Shown piece after piece: positions 25,001 through 36,036 of a DNA stretch of 64,000 nucleotides. The position numbers were made by a program, and so were the translations under genes. The stretch covers positions 35,650,001 through 35,714,000 of the forward strand of contig CM114272.1 of assembly GCA_050084515.1 (NCBI GenBank), read 5' to 3'. The notes below the pieces were generated by a model. The model was not told the origin of the DNA. It did no database searches and saw nothing but the letters and a program-made list of their open reading frames with translations. Origin of the DNA: Blasia pusilla (Eukaryota > Marchantiophyta > Marchantiopsida > Blasiales). Position 1 is the stretch's first letter. Every line of letters begins with the position of its first letter.

Positions 25001-27160
25001 GAAAACTGGATACTTTCAACCTTGAAAGCCGATTCTTGAACTCGTAACTTCAGAAATACTCAGTGGAGCCTTACTTACTTGGACTGGGAGTGGTGACATT
25101 GCAGATCGTTTTCGGTCTGCCTAAAGATGAAGAGATACTCGCACACTTCGCTTGCAGGTAAACAGGCTCTTCCTCTTTTCCATTGAGGTTTGGAGAGACC
25201 AAGTGATTAGGCAGGGAAGTCGCAATTTGATGTCATTTGGTGGTCGTTAAAGTAGCTTTTAACTTTGTGAGTACACCAAGGCACATGGCAGTATTCCTGA
25301 AAAGTCTGTGGAGAACTAATATCTCCAATCTATGAAGAATTCATGCCAGTTAGTTACCGGGTTAAACCGTTCACTAGATGTTTGAAAGATATCTTGACCC
25401 ATCTTGGCTTTGGCGTCAACTATTGTACAGTACTCCATCGAAGAAAGAAGGAAACTTGTACATAACACCCAAACATATCGGCTTTCTCGAAAGCGGTGCT
25501 CTCGAAGCTCACGATCCCCGACTTTTCTTGGTTCCCTTTGAGCGTCTCATGAGTGTACACACCACAGGCAGTAGAAGCAGCAAAGATATCATGGTCGTTC
25601 CTTTCAATCTCCGGCCAAGAATTTTCAACAAGATTTCTGATCCAGAAACTGTCTGCCGAGCAATTTATGAGCAGGTAGCTGTTTCCTTCTCCCTCCGATT
25701 TGTGTCTGCCTCCTGACTACGAAGAAAAAGATATGATTCAACAGCAGAATTATGCTCCTGTCTTGGAAGTTCTCCTTCTGACAATGTTAGCTCGATGTCA
25801 TCCTGACAGGTAGTAGGTAGTGGCACCTACTTGGAAAAGAGCATGGGCCCTCTGTGGGCTGAAAGACAAAGTTATCCCAACCATGCTATCGAAGGTAAAG
25901 GCTTCTCCTATCTTCTAGGACTTGCATCCTATTGGAAAGCCACTAGTTACTTTTGCTAGGAAGAAGGGCAATATTCTTAAGTAGTCCACTTGATGTGCAT
26001 GTAGAAAAACTGAAGTCTGCGATCTCTTGAGTTCTTCGATATGGTTTGCAATAGAATACTGGATATGTGATTCATCACCCTCTTCGTCTGACACCAGGAC
26101 CTATGCCAGTCCTCGATCACTAGAGCAGTGAGATACCATTCATTGCCATTCATCGAATATCCCTCTATGGATCGTGTAGAAAGATAGTCCTATGTAGCGT
26201 TTACATTTCACATAACTGGCTTTCGCATTTCCATTGCGGTGGTGAGAGCATAGGGAAAGGTGGTCTCGTGAGAAGGCGTACTCATCACCATAGCTGGGAT
26301 CTAATATCCGGTGCTGCACTTGGCATGACTTTGTGAACAGAATTCCACTGCTCGAGGGCTGGTTTTGCTCGCAGTCAACCCGGTACCTTGTTGGTGTACC
26401 CAACGCACGTCATCTTTGAGCAGAAGGAGAAGCAAGAGGTGTGGTGAAATTGGTCTATTTGCAGAAGAGTAAAAAAAACACCGAGGGACTTCCGTGTAGA
26501 TTGTCTGATAAGCAACCCATGTCACCTGATTCCCTGATACCGATTTATCCATCCCACACACGTACACGTTTTTTTCCCTTTATGAGTTGTTTCTTTTTCA
26601 ATATGGACTAATGTGCTCACTTGTCCATATGTTACTTTTCTCAGCAGAGAATGTTCATGGATCATGGGAGCATTGCTAGTATTGCGGAGAGAACCGGCCT
26701 CATGTCGAAGGGTGTGGTGATCAAGCTGGAAACTGGGGAACATGTACGTATTCCTATTTTCTACCGTTTTCCCAATTTTTTGCGTTGGCTAGCTAGCATG
26801 GTTCAATTTCAGGGTTTGAATTTCATTTGATTTGAAGCCAGGAAAAGATCTTCATCGGGGTTTTAGGGTGAAGATTCCCGGTTTTACGCCCACGAGGCAA
26901 TGGACGGGGAGTGAAAGATAGCGACTCCGGAACTCCTTTTCGCCTTTTCATCGATGTCATCTATCTCTCATCATTCAGACCAAAAAGCCCTTGCTCGAGA
27001 TGGGGTTTGAGTCTGAACTAACGAGTTTCGGTATGTTTTGTGACAGGTAGAGTTTATCGATTTCATTAAACCAAACAACCTTTCTGTCGCAGATATAGCT
27101 AAGAAAGTGCAAGAGATGGTTTCCTTTCTCAGTCATGCAAGACGGAGAGGGCACCACTAG
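16092..27160 (+). CDS. C2-MUN (Munc13/BAIAP3-like) protein with C-terminal GRAM-like domain
   Basis: A multi-exon gene. Clear exons (approximate): 16092-16959, 17432-17867, 18068-18155, 19490-19686, 19858-19955, 20196-20480, 20694-20856, 21098-21293, 21805-21870, 22101-22237, 22371-22447, 22669-22934, 23256-23367, 23702-23851, 24057-24204, 24388-24895, 25105-25160, 25379-25673, 26646-26742, 27047-27160. Exons near 18.1 and 19.5 kb give a C2 fold (DRIQIEVWERKG; GDIFLGQVIIPFSDI .. SSIQLKFA). The 22.1-23.4 kb exons carry the MUN core (SVLDLYDSLNRVVD, LCIKLNNINEV). The 24.1-24.5 kb exons have the MHD2-like helix pair (LDQNIQVMEEYLQANVFQRIL). The C-terminus (GNLYITPKHIGFLE, VIKLETGEHVEFIDF) looks like a GRAM/PH-type membrane-binding domain. 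Family knowledge predicts a role in vesicle tethering or priming. The N-terminal 290 residues are unrecognised, and the middle of the C2 and some borders near 20 kb are unresolved. Confidence 0.75.
18736..18790 (+). repeat. Short tandem repeat in an intron
   Basis: CCCCTAGATACC(GAGAA) occurs three times in a row inside the large intron that splits the C2 domain of the MUN gene. Confidence 0.7.
18861..19348. repeat. Foldback element (about 60-bp inverted arms) in the C2 intron
   Basis: Left arm 18861-18926 and right arm 19290-19348 are near-perfect reverse complements: TGGGGGACTGCGAAACCAAA, then an 11-base difference in length, then AAATTGAACCCATACACATA. About 363 bp separate the arms. The layout fits a MITE or foldback transposon in an intron. 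I saw no clear target duplication. Confidence 0.8.
19374..19425. repeat. Two adjacent short palindromes
   Basis: GTGGGGACTGCAC (19374-19386) pairs exactly with GTGCAGTCCCCAC (19398-19410). It is followed by the perfect 16-bp palindrome CACCAGCATGCTGGTG (19410-19425). The first stem shares the GGGACTGC core with the foldback arms just upstream. Confidence 0.8.
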
Positions 27161-28191
27161 TCTTTGGCGGTATCCTGAGAATGTCCAACTCACGCGGACT
27201 TCTCAAAGTTTGTTGTACGAGCACTACGTGTAAACATCACTTGCAACAGAACGTGACAATTAATTGTTATTAATGCTAGTTGACAATGAGTAGCAGCTAG
27301 AACGGGCTGGCCTCTGCCGCGTCCCGAGAATCAACTAACTTCATTTCATTGGGAGGGACCGCCATGCGTCCGACACATTAGACGGTCCAAGACTTCATCG
27401 AACCTGCAGGACGATCGTTTAACGAGCGCTCAGACACGAAGGTATACCTCCTGGTGGGTAGGAACAAAAAAGATAACCTCGGAATTGGAGGAGCTGCAGG
27501 ACATTTTGCACGACTTTTCGTAGATGTAGTCGAGTCGTTTAAGAAATGTCATAATCGAAATAAAAGTACAATTGAGTGAACAGATCGTTTTCAATTGGAA
27601 TAAATGTTCACTTTCAAGTAATCAGATTGTTTTCGTCAATTCTCAGAGCAAGCATCTGCTATTGCTACAATTTGTCAGACACCTTTCCTCAGAGAAACAC
27701 ACAACAATAAAACCTTCGACAGGTTCATGCCACTGAGCCTCATCGGCTTCACCCTCGACTCATTTCAGTCGTCCTCATGAATATGAGAGGATTCCCGGAA
27801 AACTCTGCTCAAGGTAGCAGATATCTTATCCTTTCACATGTGTTACATTTGGATGTACAAGAAAAGTCCTGCCCGTCCGAGAGATATCTGCGAGTCCTAA
27901 CCAAATCCACGGAAATGTGCTTCTATGGCCGGGATACACAGACAAGATAACTAAAGCACAGATGGTCTGGAAGACGTTCCGACTAGAGGTGTACTCGACA
28001 CTCATATAGCTCCAAACTAAGGCGCATAGTTCCAAACCCGAACAGTTGAGTTCTCTTCCCATGATTCCATTTCCTCTTCATCTCCATGTTGTCGTTTCTC
28101 AGCTCTTTCTTCCCACTTTCAATCTAGATTTAGATCGACAAACTCATGGTCTACAATCTGTCGATGTGCCCATTTAAGAGTCATGAGGCTC
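27161..28191. other. Convergent intergenic region
   Basis: Lies between the stop codons of the MUN gene (+) and the diterpene synthase (-). It should hold both 3' UTRs and polyadenylation sites; AATAAA-like words occur at about 27560, 27600 and 27710. No gene seen. Confidence 0.5.
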
Positions 28192-30044
28192 CTACACAGT
28201 AGGAAAAGGTACGTAGAAAAGTCGTTCGATTTTCTGCTTCAGATCGGATGGGGTGTTTGTAAATCCATCCTCATTGCGGTGATACATCACGAACAAGGCT
28301 CGCATCAACCCAAGACACGCTACTCGGATAGGGGAGCAAGCAAAGTTTGGGTCCAGAAGTTTAGACAACGCGGAGGATGCACTCGCTGTCACCATATCTT
28401 TGATGGCCATCAGAGCATCTTCTTCTCTTTGTCCAGGGTGTTCTTGTAGGTACACAGTAATTGCAGAATTGTGCCCTCTCTCCGAATCTCTCTGCACAGA
28501 ACACATACATTATCGGATCTTCAGATGGTTTACGAAATGAATTCAATTGGCAGGAAGAACACTACAGACGGGTAAATTACATCAACGGCCACTCCAGTTT
28601 AGTTGCTTCTCGAGTGGTTAATCGAGCACTGAACGAGCTCAAACGAGCTGGATTGCCATTCACTAAACAACGAATCACCATTCTAGAAGTAAAGCACCTA
28701 CTCTGACTCTACTCCGACTCAACGTTCGGTGATTGTGTTTTGGACTGCTGCACTCGATTCCCTGTTACGTTGTCAGACAGAGCGAGAGCTTCGCTTACTT
28801 GTCCCTTCGACAACAACACCGAACATAAATCCCACTCGCTACGAAAACATGACCCCAGACGCTGCAGTTTACTAACGTTCTTGCTCCTCTCCCCACTCGC
28901 TGTGAACGCCGGCGAAAGCTCAAAGAAAAAAGTCGTCTCCGACAACCATGGAAGCTTTCGTGCTGTGCAGTTCGAACAGTATTTTCCGTCTTCCCCGGGG
29001 GGCCTTCAGGAAGCAACTTTCGCAGTGCTACCTACGCAGACAACAACGGAAGGATCCGAGTAATGCCACGAATCGTCACCAGATTTTGGAGTCTCCAGCA
29101 TATGAGCGATCTATAACGCATTCCGTGATTACAAGTTCTCCTGATATGAGATCGGCACCTACCGAGACACTGCTGATGTCGTTGATTAGCCTTCCGAAGA
29201 GGCTCATGGAGTAGAATGCGTCCCAGTACTCATCGCTGTCCAACATCTCCTCGGAGATGAGGTCCCCGAGGAAGAAAGCCGCCACGAAAACGATCGGCCC
29301 CGTCGCAAAACTGGTGACGCTTGTGTCCAGATACTCCTTGGTGCTTGGAATGTGTCCCGCCGCGGACCATTCGAACTCAGTCATCATGCTCCTCGCCAAA
29401 TCACGGCACTGCGGGAATCCACATCACAAAGTGATACGCCAGAAACACGAAACGATGGCCGCACACACCTTACACTTTCCTTCTACGACGGCTCTGCCCA
29501 ATTTGAGGATGACAAATGGACGCGCTGCTTCTATGTCTGGGACGTTCCCCCCCAGCGGCTTACTTGAAGGCGCTCGATTTCTTCGACACTAGAGATGGGC
29601 GTCCTCACTCTACGGCTACCTATGTCCATCCGATTGCACTACCGAGAGAGGTCCGAACTGCATGCGACTGTTGGAAGGCGATGATTGATGGTAACTTACA
29701 ATGCGTCGAAAGAAGTGGCTGAGATCTCGGCCTTGGACAGCGCTGGCATCTACGCATTCACTGTCCATGGACCTCAGCAAACCTGAAGCCACTATTTTCA
29801 CCTCCTTGGAGCAGTCCTCGACCAGAGAAAGATCCCACCTGCACATTCCGGGTGAGGAGGAAACCATGAAGGACGAATTGGCGGCATTGTTTCGAGCGGC
29901 ACTACCTTACGTCGCCGCAGAGGGAACTAGTACCTGATACACGGTCTTGTGCAATCCAATTCTGTCTACGCCGTGACAACCGTGCCTCACTAGAAAAGGA
30001 ATCAGCACCTCATGCTCTGGTCAAATGTAATGTACTCGTGCCGA

Positions 30045-30089
<45 letters not shown>

Positions 30090-33000
30090 CTGTACTCATT
30101 AAGTGGTGCCTGTCGTAGCCTTGCGACCATAGACCCCGCCCCCTGGTTGGACAGTGCTTGAGACTGGGATGGGTGTAGAGAGAGGAGAAAGTGAAGAAGG
30201 TACCATATGAGAGGAGGGAGACACTCTCATATAGTGTGAGTGCTGACCGAACAACGTGTTTGTGCGGAGCTTCCACCAAGAAACTCTTCACCACACTATC
30301 TACTTTAGAGAGAGAGAGAGAGAGTTTTGGAAGATACAAATAGGAAAAAAAAGGAAACTCATGAATTCACATCCCACAATGGATGTGGTGAAGCATTCTT
30401 TACCTCTCTACGCATTGGACGAATGACTGTAGCTGCTGCAAATCGCTCGTCTCGTCGAAGAGGTCATCGACCGCCGTGACAAGTACAGAGGCTTTCGTCC
30501 AAGCTGATCGAGCGAGGGAGAACTCCAGGGTGGGCACGGTTCCCACCGCTGCGAGGTATGATGGTATCAATGGTTGACGTAAGAAGGAGACTTCACCGAA
30601 TCTGCAATCGTCCTTCCATCTGCACACCACAATTTGTGGCCAGCCCCAGAAAATCAGGGACTTTGCAGGACGTCTGCAAACTCGCGCAACTAAAGAATGT
30701 CGACGCGATTCCCCGGAACTGAAGCAATCACGCGAAGGGCGACTCTCGAGAGGACAGTAGATCATCGCTATCAGCTTGATTCATCGAATCACTTGGTCTC
30801 TTGTAGTGCGCTTCGACTGATTGAACAAACGGAAGTCCTACCTTGCCAATGCTTGCAATTCTTGCCGGTACACCTCTTGACAACTGTTAAAGTTGCTTCT
30901 GGCCAGTGCCACCAATCGAGGATTCTTCGCATGCATGAATCTGCACAAGATCTCGTTGCTAAGCCACCAAAGCATCGGCCACCCGATACAAACAAAAGAG
31001 CTCGGGCACAGGCAGACACAACCCAACCCTTTCAGAAAGCTTTCAGAAACCTACGATTCCCGTCATTCCTGAATCCCACCCTCAAACTTTGGACCTCGGC
31101 CCGCCGCAACTACTTCCAACACTTTCTTAGCTTAGCCCAAAGGTCCGTCGACACTCGTCTGATAGATCTCAAAATAGCCGGGGTTGGATTGCATAGCACC
31201 CCAGGCCTGAGTATGGTTCTCGTTCAATCACGAGGCCCAAATTCCAAAGGAGTACTTTCAATGTTGCGAGCTTCGTTGGCAGTATCCAACTTCCTCAGGG
31301 CGTACCTTGAAAAATCCCATTCGACGTATGTTTCAGTTGTCTCGTCGACAGCCTCAAAGCTATCCACGTATTTCATGCTCTCCACAAGTCGGTATCTCAT
31401 AAAGTAAGGGAAATCGAGCAAGTCCTGGACCTAGGAACCGATGGCATGGGAAGTTTAGACTGCAGTGACAGTCCACCGCATACGTAGAATAGGAAATGTA
31501 ATGATCTTCGACCTCATTTACAAGGATGGGCTCGCAAGCTGGAGTGACGACAATTTCCAGATCGAAGTAGACAAGAATTTACAACCCTAACGATTCTAGT
31601 AAACGTGCGGACAGCAAATCCATGCAAGTCCACGAGCACTTACTTCGGCTTTGACATTGCTCGGATGCCTCTCGAGGGTCTCCGAGAGGAGAGACTTCAA
31701 GTGCATCGTAGTCTGATGCTTGACGCGATGAAGACTTTCTTCACCAGGGAACATCAACTCAGAAGCACGATACAATTGGAGCAATCTTCTGGTTCCGAAC
31801 ACATGCATCACTTCCTGATGTGCCGTTCCATCGCAGAAATCGGCAAAAACAGATGCCCCTGTCAAGAATGGCAAACATGAAAATGTATTTCTTCACGTCT
31901 TACTCGTTGACGCAACGCAGTTTGACTGCACGTGATTGGAGGTCTAGGTAGCGAGATCTCACATCGGTGGACAAACAAATGGACTTCCATAGTGGCTCAT
32001 TCTACACTGTCGGCTCGCCGGATAAACCCACAATTCGACATTACAGAATCAGAGAAGCTAGTCAAACGGGAAAGTATAGACGCCTCTAGGAAGAACTCCC
32101 TTCATCCGATATTTTCCAAATCTACTGAATCTATCTTTTCAAGGACCGAACTGACATACTCTGGCAAAAGAGACATCGCTGCTACTGCTCAATGAACTAC
32201 CACTTCCCGACGCGGAAGATGACATGGCGGGATTGCTTCGAAAATACCAGGTCTGACATCATATCCATGTTCGCGAAGAGCTCGAAAGATCATCACTTGC
32301 GTTTCCTTGTCTCTGCCCATTTCGTTGTTCACGTTCACATTCGCTAATGCTTCCCTTCAAGGTTGGGACGCCAGCATTTCATTTCCATGATATTACACCA
32401 AGAATCAAACGATTGCGGAATGCTTGACCACTAAAACGTAGTCAGGAGCGATTCCTTATAGGATCCGAAGCGCACACTGGTCTAAGACGATATGAGAGTT
32501 CCGCTCAACTATGAAATGATAACTCGAGAACTGTTCAGGATGGCCGTGGTTGAAGAAGGTGGGACGCTAAACGACAACAGACATCGACTTCACAAGCATG
32601 TACCTATGAAGTGCGTCCAGCAAGTGTCCGATTTCTGCGTGGAAGTGACAGTCGATATTCAGGCGTTCCAGATGATCCAGCAAATGCAGTACGCCGGAAA
32701 CTCGATCCAGACTCGCTGTGGGCTCTGTCGAAGAATCGCTGTACAATTAGGCTTCATCGGAATGACGTAGGTCAGCTTCGCTCAGCTTCATCCGATGGAA
32801 ACGGGTATCATCGACAGTCTCGAAAGCACTCCTAACACAATGTTGTTCTTTTCCTGCCCCAGGATGCAGCAATGGTGAAGACGTACCTGTGCAGCGGGAT
32901 CCCTTCAGTACAGCAGACAGATAGCATAGCGCCTTGCTGTTCCCAGTGTTCATGGCAAAGCAAGCAGTCGCGGCTGGAGAAGCAAACAAACCTCCATCGC

Positions 33001-34867
33001 AAGATTGAAGTTGGCGGATCTCTTCCCACGGAATCGCTTCCTGGAAGCCTTCTGGAAACCTCAGAAGCTTTCTCGGCCATCTCTTGATACTCTCCACCTG
33101 CCTCAAGCTTTACCCAAAAAGTTCCGGAGATGGAGCTCAAGATAAGTTTGCAGGGAAGAGTTGCTGTGTGACGAAAATCACTCGACGAATCCCAAACCAG
33201 CGAGATCTCTTGGCATCGAAGGCCAGAGCCACACAAAAAATCGAGAGAAAGACTTTGTTATCCCACGACAACGCACAATGCTCGGGAATCCTCGGCCAAA
33301 GTAACGTGGAGTTTTCAGTCAGCATGTCCGTACCTTACCAGCAATTGATTCCGTTTGCTGCGAAGACCATCCAGAAACACATTTGCGTGAGGTAAGGCAA
33401 TTTCCACCTTCGAAGACTCCTCCATCAACGCCGCGAATGCATGTGTGAAACCAGCACATACAAACTTCAAGTCGCTGGGCTTCATAGTACTTAGGCAATT
33501 CTGAAGAAAGAGTTCTCCTGCCGATTCAGGGTCATTTCTCGGAGCTTTAGAGCATAGGACTGCTACCTCTAGAATGCAACACAGAAATACCGTCGAGGAC
33601 ATACAGTTGCAAGTTCGAAGTCCCGACGGAATGAACTAGGGCTTTTGCAATCGGCGTTAGGTAATGAGTCCATCAAAAAACATTCCAGCCTAATAGAGAG
33701 GGAATGGGACTTGCTCCGCAAACATGCCTACAAAATATGGATAAGTGTCATGTGATTCGCCATCGTGAATGTGGCATTAAGGAAGAGAGTTTCGGACATT
33801 CCGCTGTGTCACTGATAGCTGAAAGCGAATTTAGTAGCGCACCTTTCATGACAGATTCTGGGGCAGCTCCCCAAGTTTTCAACGAGACGAGGCTTGCGAG
33901 AGTGGCGAGAGCTCGCTCAAATGCGGACGTTGATCGACTCTCTTCCCAAGAACCATCTGGCAGCTGATTGTCGCGAATCCATTCAATCGCCTGAGGAAAG
34001 TGGGGCACTCGGCATGCGGTGGAGCAATTGGTCCCTGGAATCCTTCCTATCCAAGCCATATCATAAGCAGAGAGTGTAACAGAAGCGTCGACATTCAGAG
34101 CAGCTTTAATGGCCCCTACAACTTCGTCTATTCTTTCGTCCGCTCCCATTGCGAGAGCTTCCGGCACCTACAACCAGCAAGTCGAGAATTTCAGAAAGGC
34201 AGTCTGTAGCCGGCGAGCTCCTGAACGAAGACCAAGTAGCTGCACTCATCTCTCGACTCTTAATTGAGCGTAGTCGCAGGTTTTCGTGATAGGCGTATGC
34301 AACAAGACGTCAATTTCCCGTTTAGAGATGAAGTGCGGAAGATGAGTTTACCGAAGGAGGAAAACCGTTAGTCAATTTCTTGGCGATCTGAACGCCACCA
34401 GATGGTGAAGCTCCTGGCATTTGACAAACGCATGACACTGCTGATTCGTACAAGAGGAGATCATATGTTAGGAAATCGGGATATGGAGGCACATTCAAGA
34501 TCCTCACTGCGAGATAAAATTGCCTAGCGTCACACGCCCGTGGCATGTGATCGTACAGCGCCAGTTACTTTACCAGGACAGCACTCTCAAGGCGTACAGA
34601 CTGCTCGACTCTCGCATTACATATGGAAGCTAATTCCAGCTATTCAGCATCGGATCAGTTGTGCCAGGAACTCAACTGACCAAGCGGACCGCATTTGTTA
34701 CGAGTCAGCTGCTCGCTTTCCGGACGCATGCCGAAATGGCTGCAACACTTGAAGGAAACGCTCGCCACACAAGAATCTTCATCTCCCATGCGGCGACGGG
34801 AGTCCACGCTAGCTGCTAAACGGCCATTCAGACGGCCGACTCGACCAGCCAACGTACACGAATTCAT
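28192..34867 (-). CDS. Class I diterpene synthase, ent-kaurene-synthase-like
   Basis: Fourteen exons by splice sites and phase: 34867-34702, 34413-34352, 34167-33843, 33568-33339, 33097-32887, 32715-32604, 32354-32248, 31858-31644, 31430-31306, 30940-30842, 30619-30404, 29838-29700, 29408-29163, 28491-28192. All phases match, giving 850 codons and no stop, a normal length for gamma-beta-alpha diterpene synthases. The Ser/Arg-rich N-terminus could be a plastid transit peptide. YDMAW (111-115), DNQLPDGSWE and SCDGGLFASPAAT mark the class II half. Its DxDD position reads NVNN (376-379), so protonation-initiated cyclisation should be lost. The class I half has DDLFD (602-606) and an NSE/DTE-like NDISSVSRD (745-753) ending in Asp instead of Glu. 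GPIV is at the site typical of kaurene synthases. The likely substrate is a copalyl-type diphosphate; the product is not predictable. The first two exons are least certain. Confidence 0.88.
30041..30089 (+). repeat. (TG)n(AG)n microsatellite in an intron
   Basis: A TG dinucleotide run changes into an AG run inside the intron between exons 11 and 12 of the diterpene synthase. A second AG run is at 30308-30324 in the same intron. Confidence 0.95.
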
Positions 34868-35410
34868 GGCTGCTGCTGCTATCGCTCGTCGATTGAGCCT
34901 CCTTCCACGGCCCTCGCTGCGATCGATTGGGAAAAAAGGGGGTCTCACTCACACGCGTCCTGACTGTGAGCCGCTCTCCGTCGATTTTCAACCGAAACAA
35001 TGCCCACCTTCCCTACCCTCATGTTGCATGCTCCATGGATGATCGGCCCAGCAAACTCTCCCGTTTCTTCGCCTCGGCGCGTGGTCCGAGACGCTCGCCG
35101 CCAGCATCGGAATCACCTGACGCGCTTTGATGAGACCCGCTGAGGAGGTTGTAGTGACGGATGAAGAGGAGGTTATACTGACGAATGTTTGGCAGGAGTC
35201 CAAGTAGTATACAAGAGAAGCGGTGAAGGAAGATCCATTTCTATGGCCGACTTCACATTGGTTTGAGTGGTTGCTTACGGATTGCCCTCGATATTTTGAG
35301 TCGAGATATGGGTAGTCATTAGCTATCGTGATTCTAGGCAATGGGTCTCCATAGCTTTGGAGTGTGTCCAGGCCAATGGGTGTGGCCGAGGCTACGGGAG
35401 AAACCGACGC
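34868..35410. promoter_or_regulatory. Region upstream of the diterpene synthase
   Basis: Position only: it lies 5' of the minus-strand gene. GC-rich near the gene, with no obvious TATA box in the expected place. I cannot name regulatory motifs with confidence. Confidence 0.3.
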
Positions 35411-35411
35411 T

Positions 35412-35830
35412 AGAAGTCCTCTTAGTGGTAGTCAGGTCTATCTAGGTGTGATATTATTTTTGCTGTTGGTGAGTTTAGCCGATAGGAGGGTAAACCCTTT
35501 TCACACTTTCGGGCCGATTGTGGCCTTCACATACTCAACTCTTTCACTCCCCCCTTCTTTGTATTCCGGATGGGTATACCATCACCCTTTTTTTTATTGA
35601 GATCTCTTTTCATCCTCTTTTTATTGAGACCTCTTAGTGGTAGTCACATCTCTCTAGGTGTTGTTGATATTGTCTATGTTGTTGGTGAGTTTAGCTGATA
35701 GAGGGGCACCCCTTTTCCATTTCCAGGCCGGCTGTGGCCTTCACGTACTCGGCTCTTTCAATCCCCCTTTTTTGTATTCCGGATTGGTATATCATCATCC
35801 TCTTCTATTGAGATCTCTTTTCTTTCTTAG
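35412..35830 (+). repeat. About 215-bp direct duplication
   Basis: Two similar units (35412-35610 and 35630-35825) share CCTCTTAGTGGTAGTCA, a TCTAGGTGT block, GTTGGTGAGTTTAGC, GTGGCCTTCAC, CTCTTTCA, CCCCCTT..TTGTATTCCGGAT and ATTGAGATCTCTTTTC. A relative lies at 7955-8145. Confidence 0.75.
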
Positions 35831-35934
35831 GCGTAAGAGGACTCGGCCGGAGAGGTCAAATAATTTCTCTCATACACACATAAACACCCGCATCTGAGTC
35901 GATAGGCGAGTTCATCTGATAATCCCACTTCACC

Positions 35935-35962
35935 AACTAACGTACACGAGTTCATGGATTGT
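35935..35962 (-). pseudogene. Fragment resembling the first exon of the diterpene synthase
   Basis: The minus strand reads ATGAACTCGTGTACGTTAG, encoding MNSCTL, against MNSCTL at the proposed start codon at 34867. The match is about 24 bp and fades on both sides. It may be a remnant of a tandem duplication or a short transposed piece; too short to be sure. Confidence 0.4.
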
Positions 35963-36036
35963 GGCCCGGAAATGCTTGCACATGACATAGCTTTTTTATG
36001 TGAAATTGGAGCTCCTTGTGTTTTCACGGCCTCCAA

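Noticed and set aside
28740-29063. 107-residue plus-strand open frame
   Set aside because: Lies in an intron of the minus-strand diterpene synthase and shows no family similarity.
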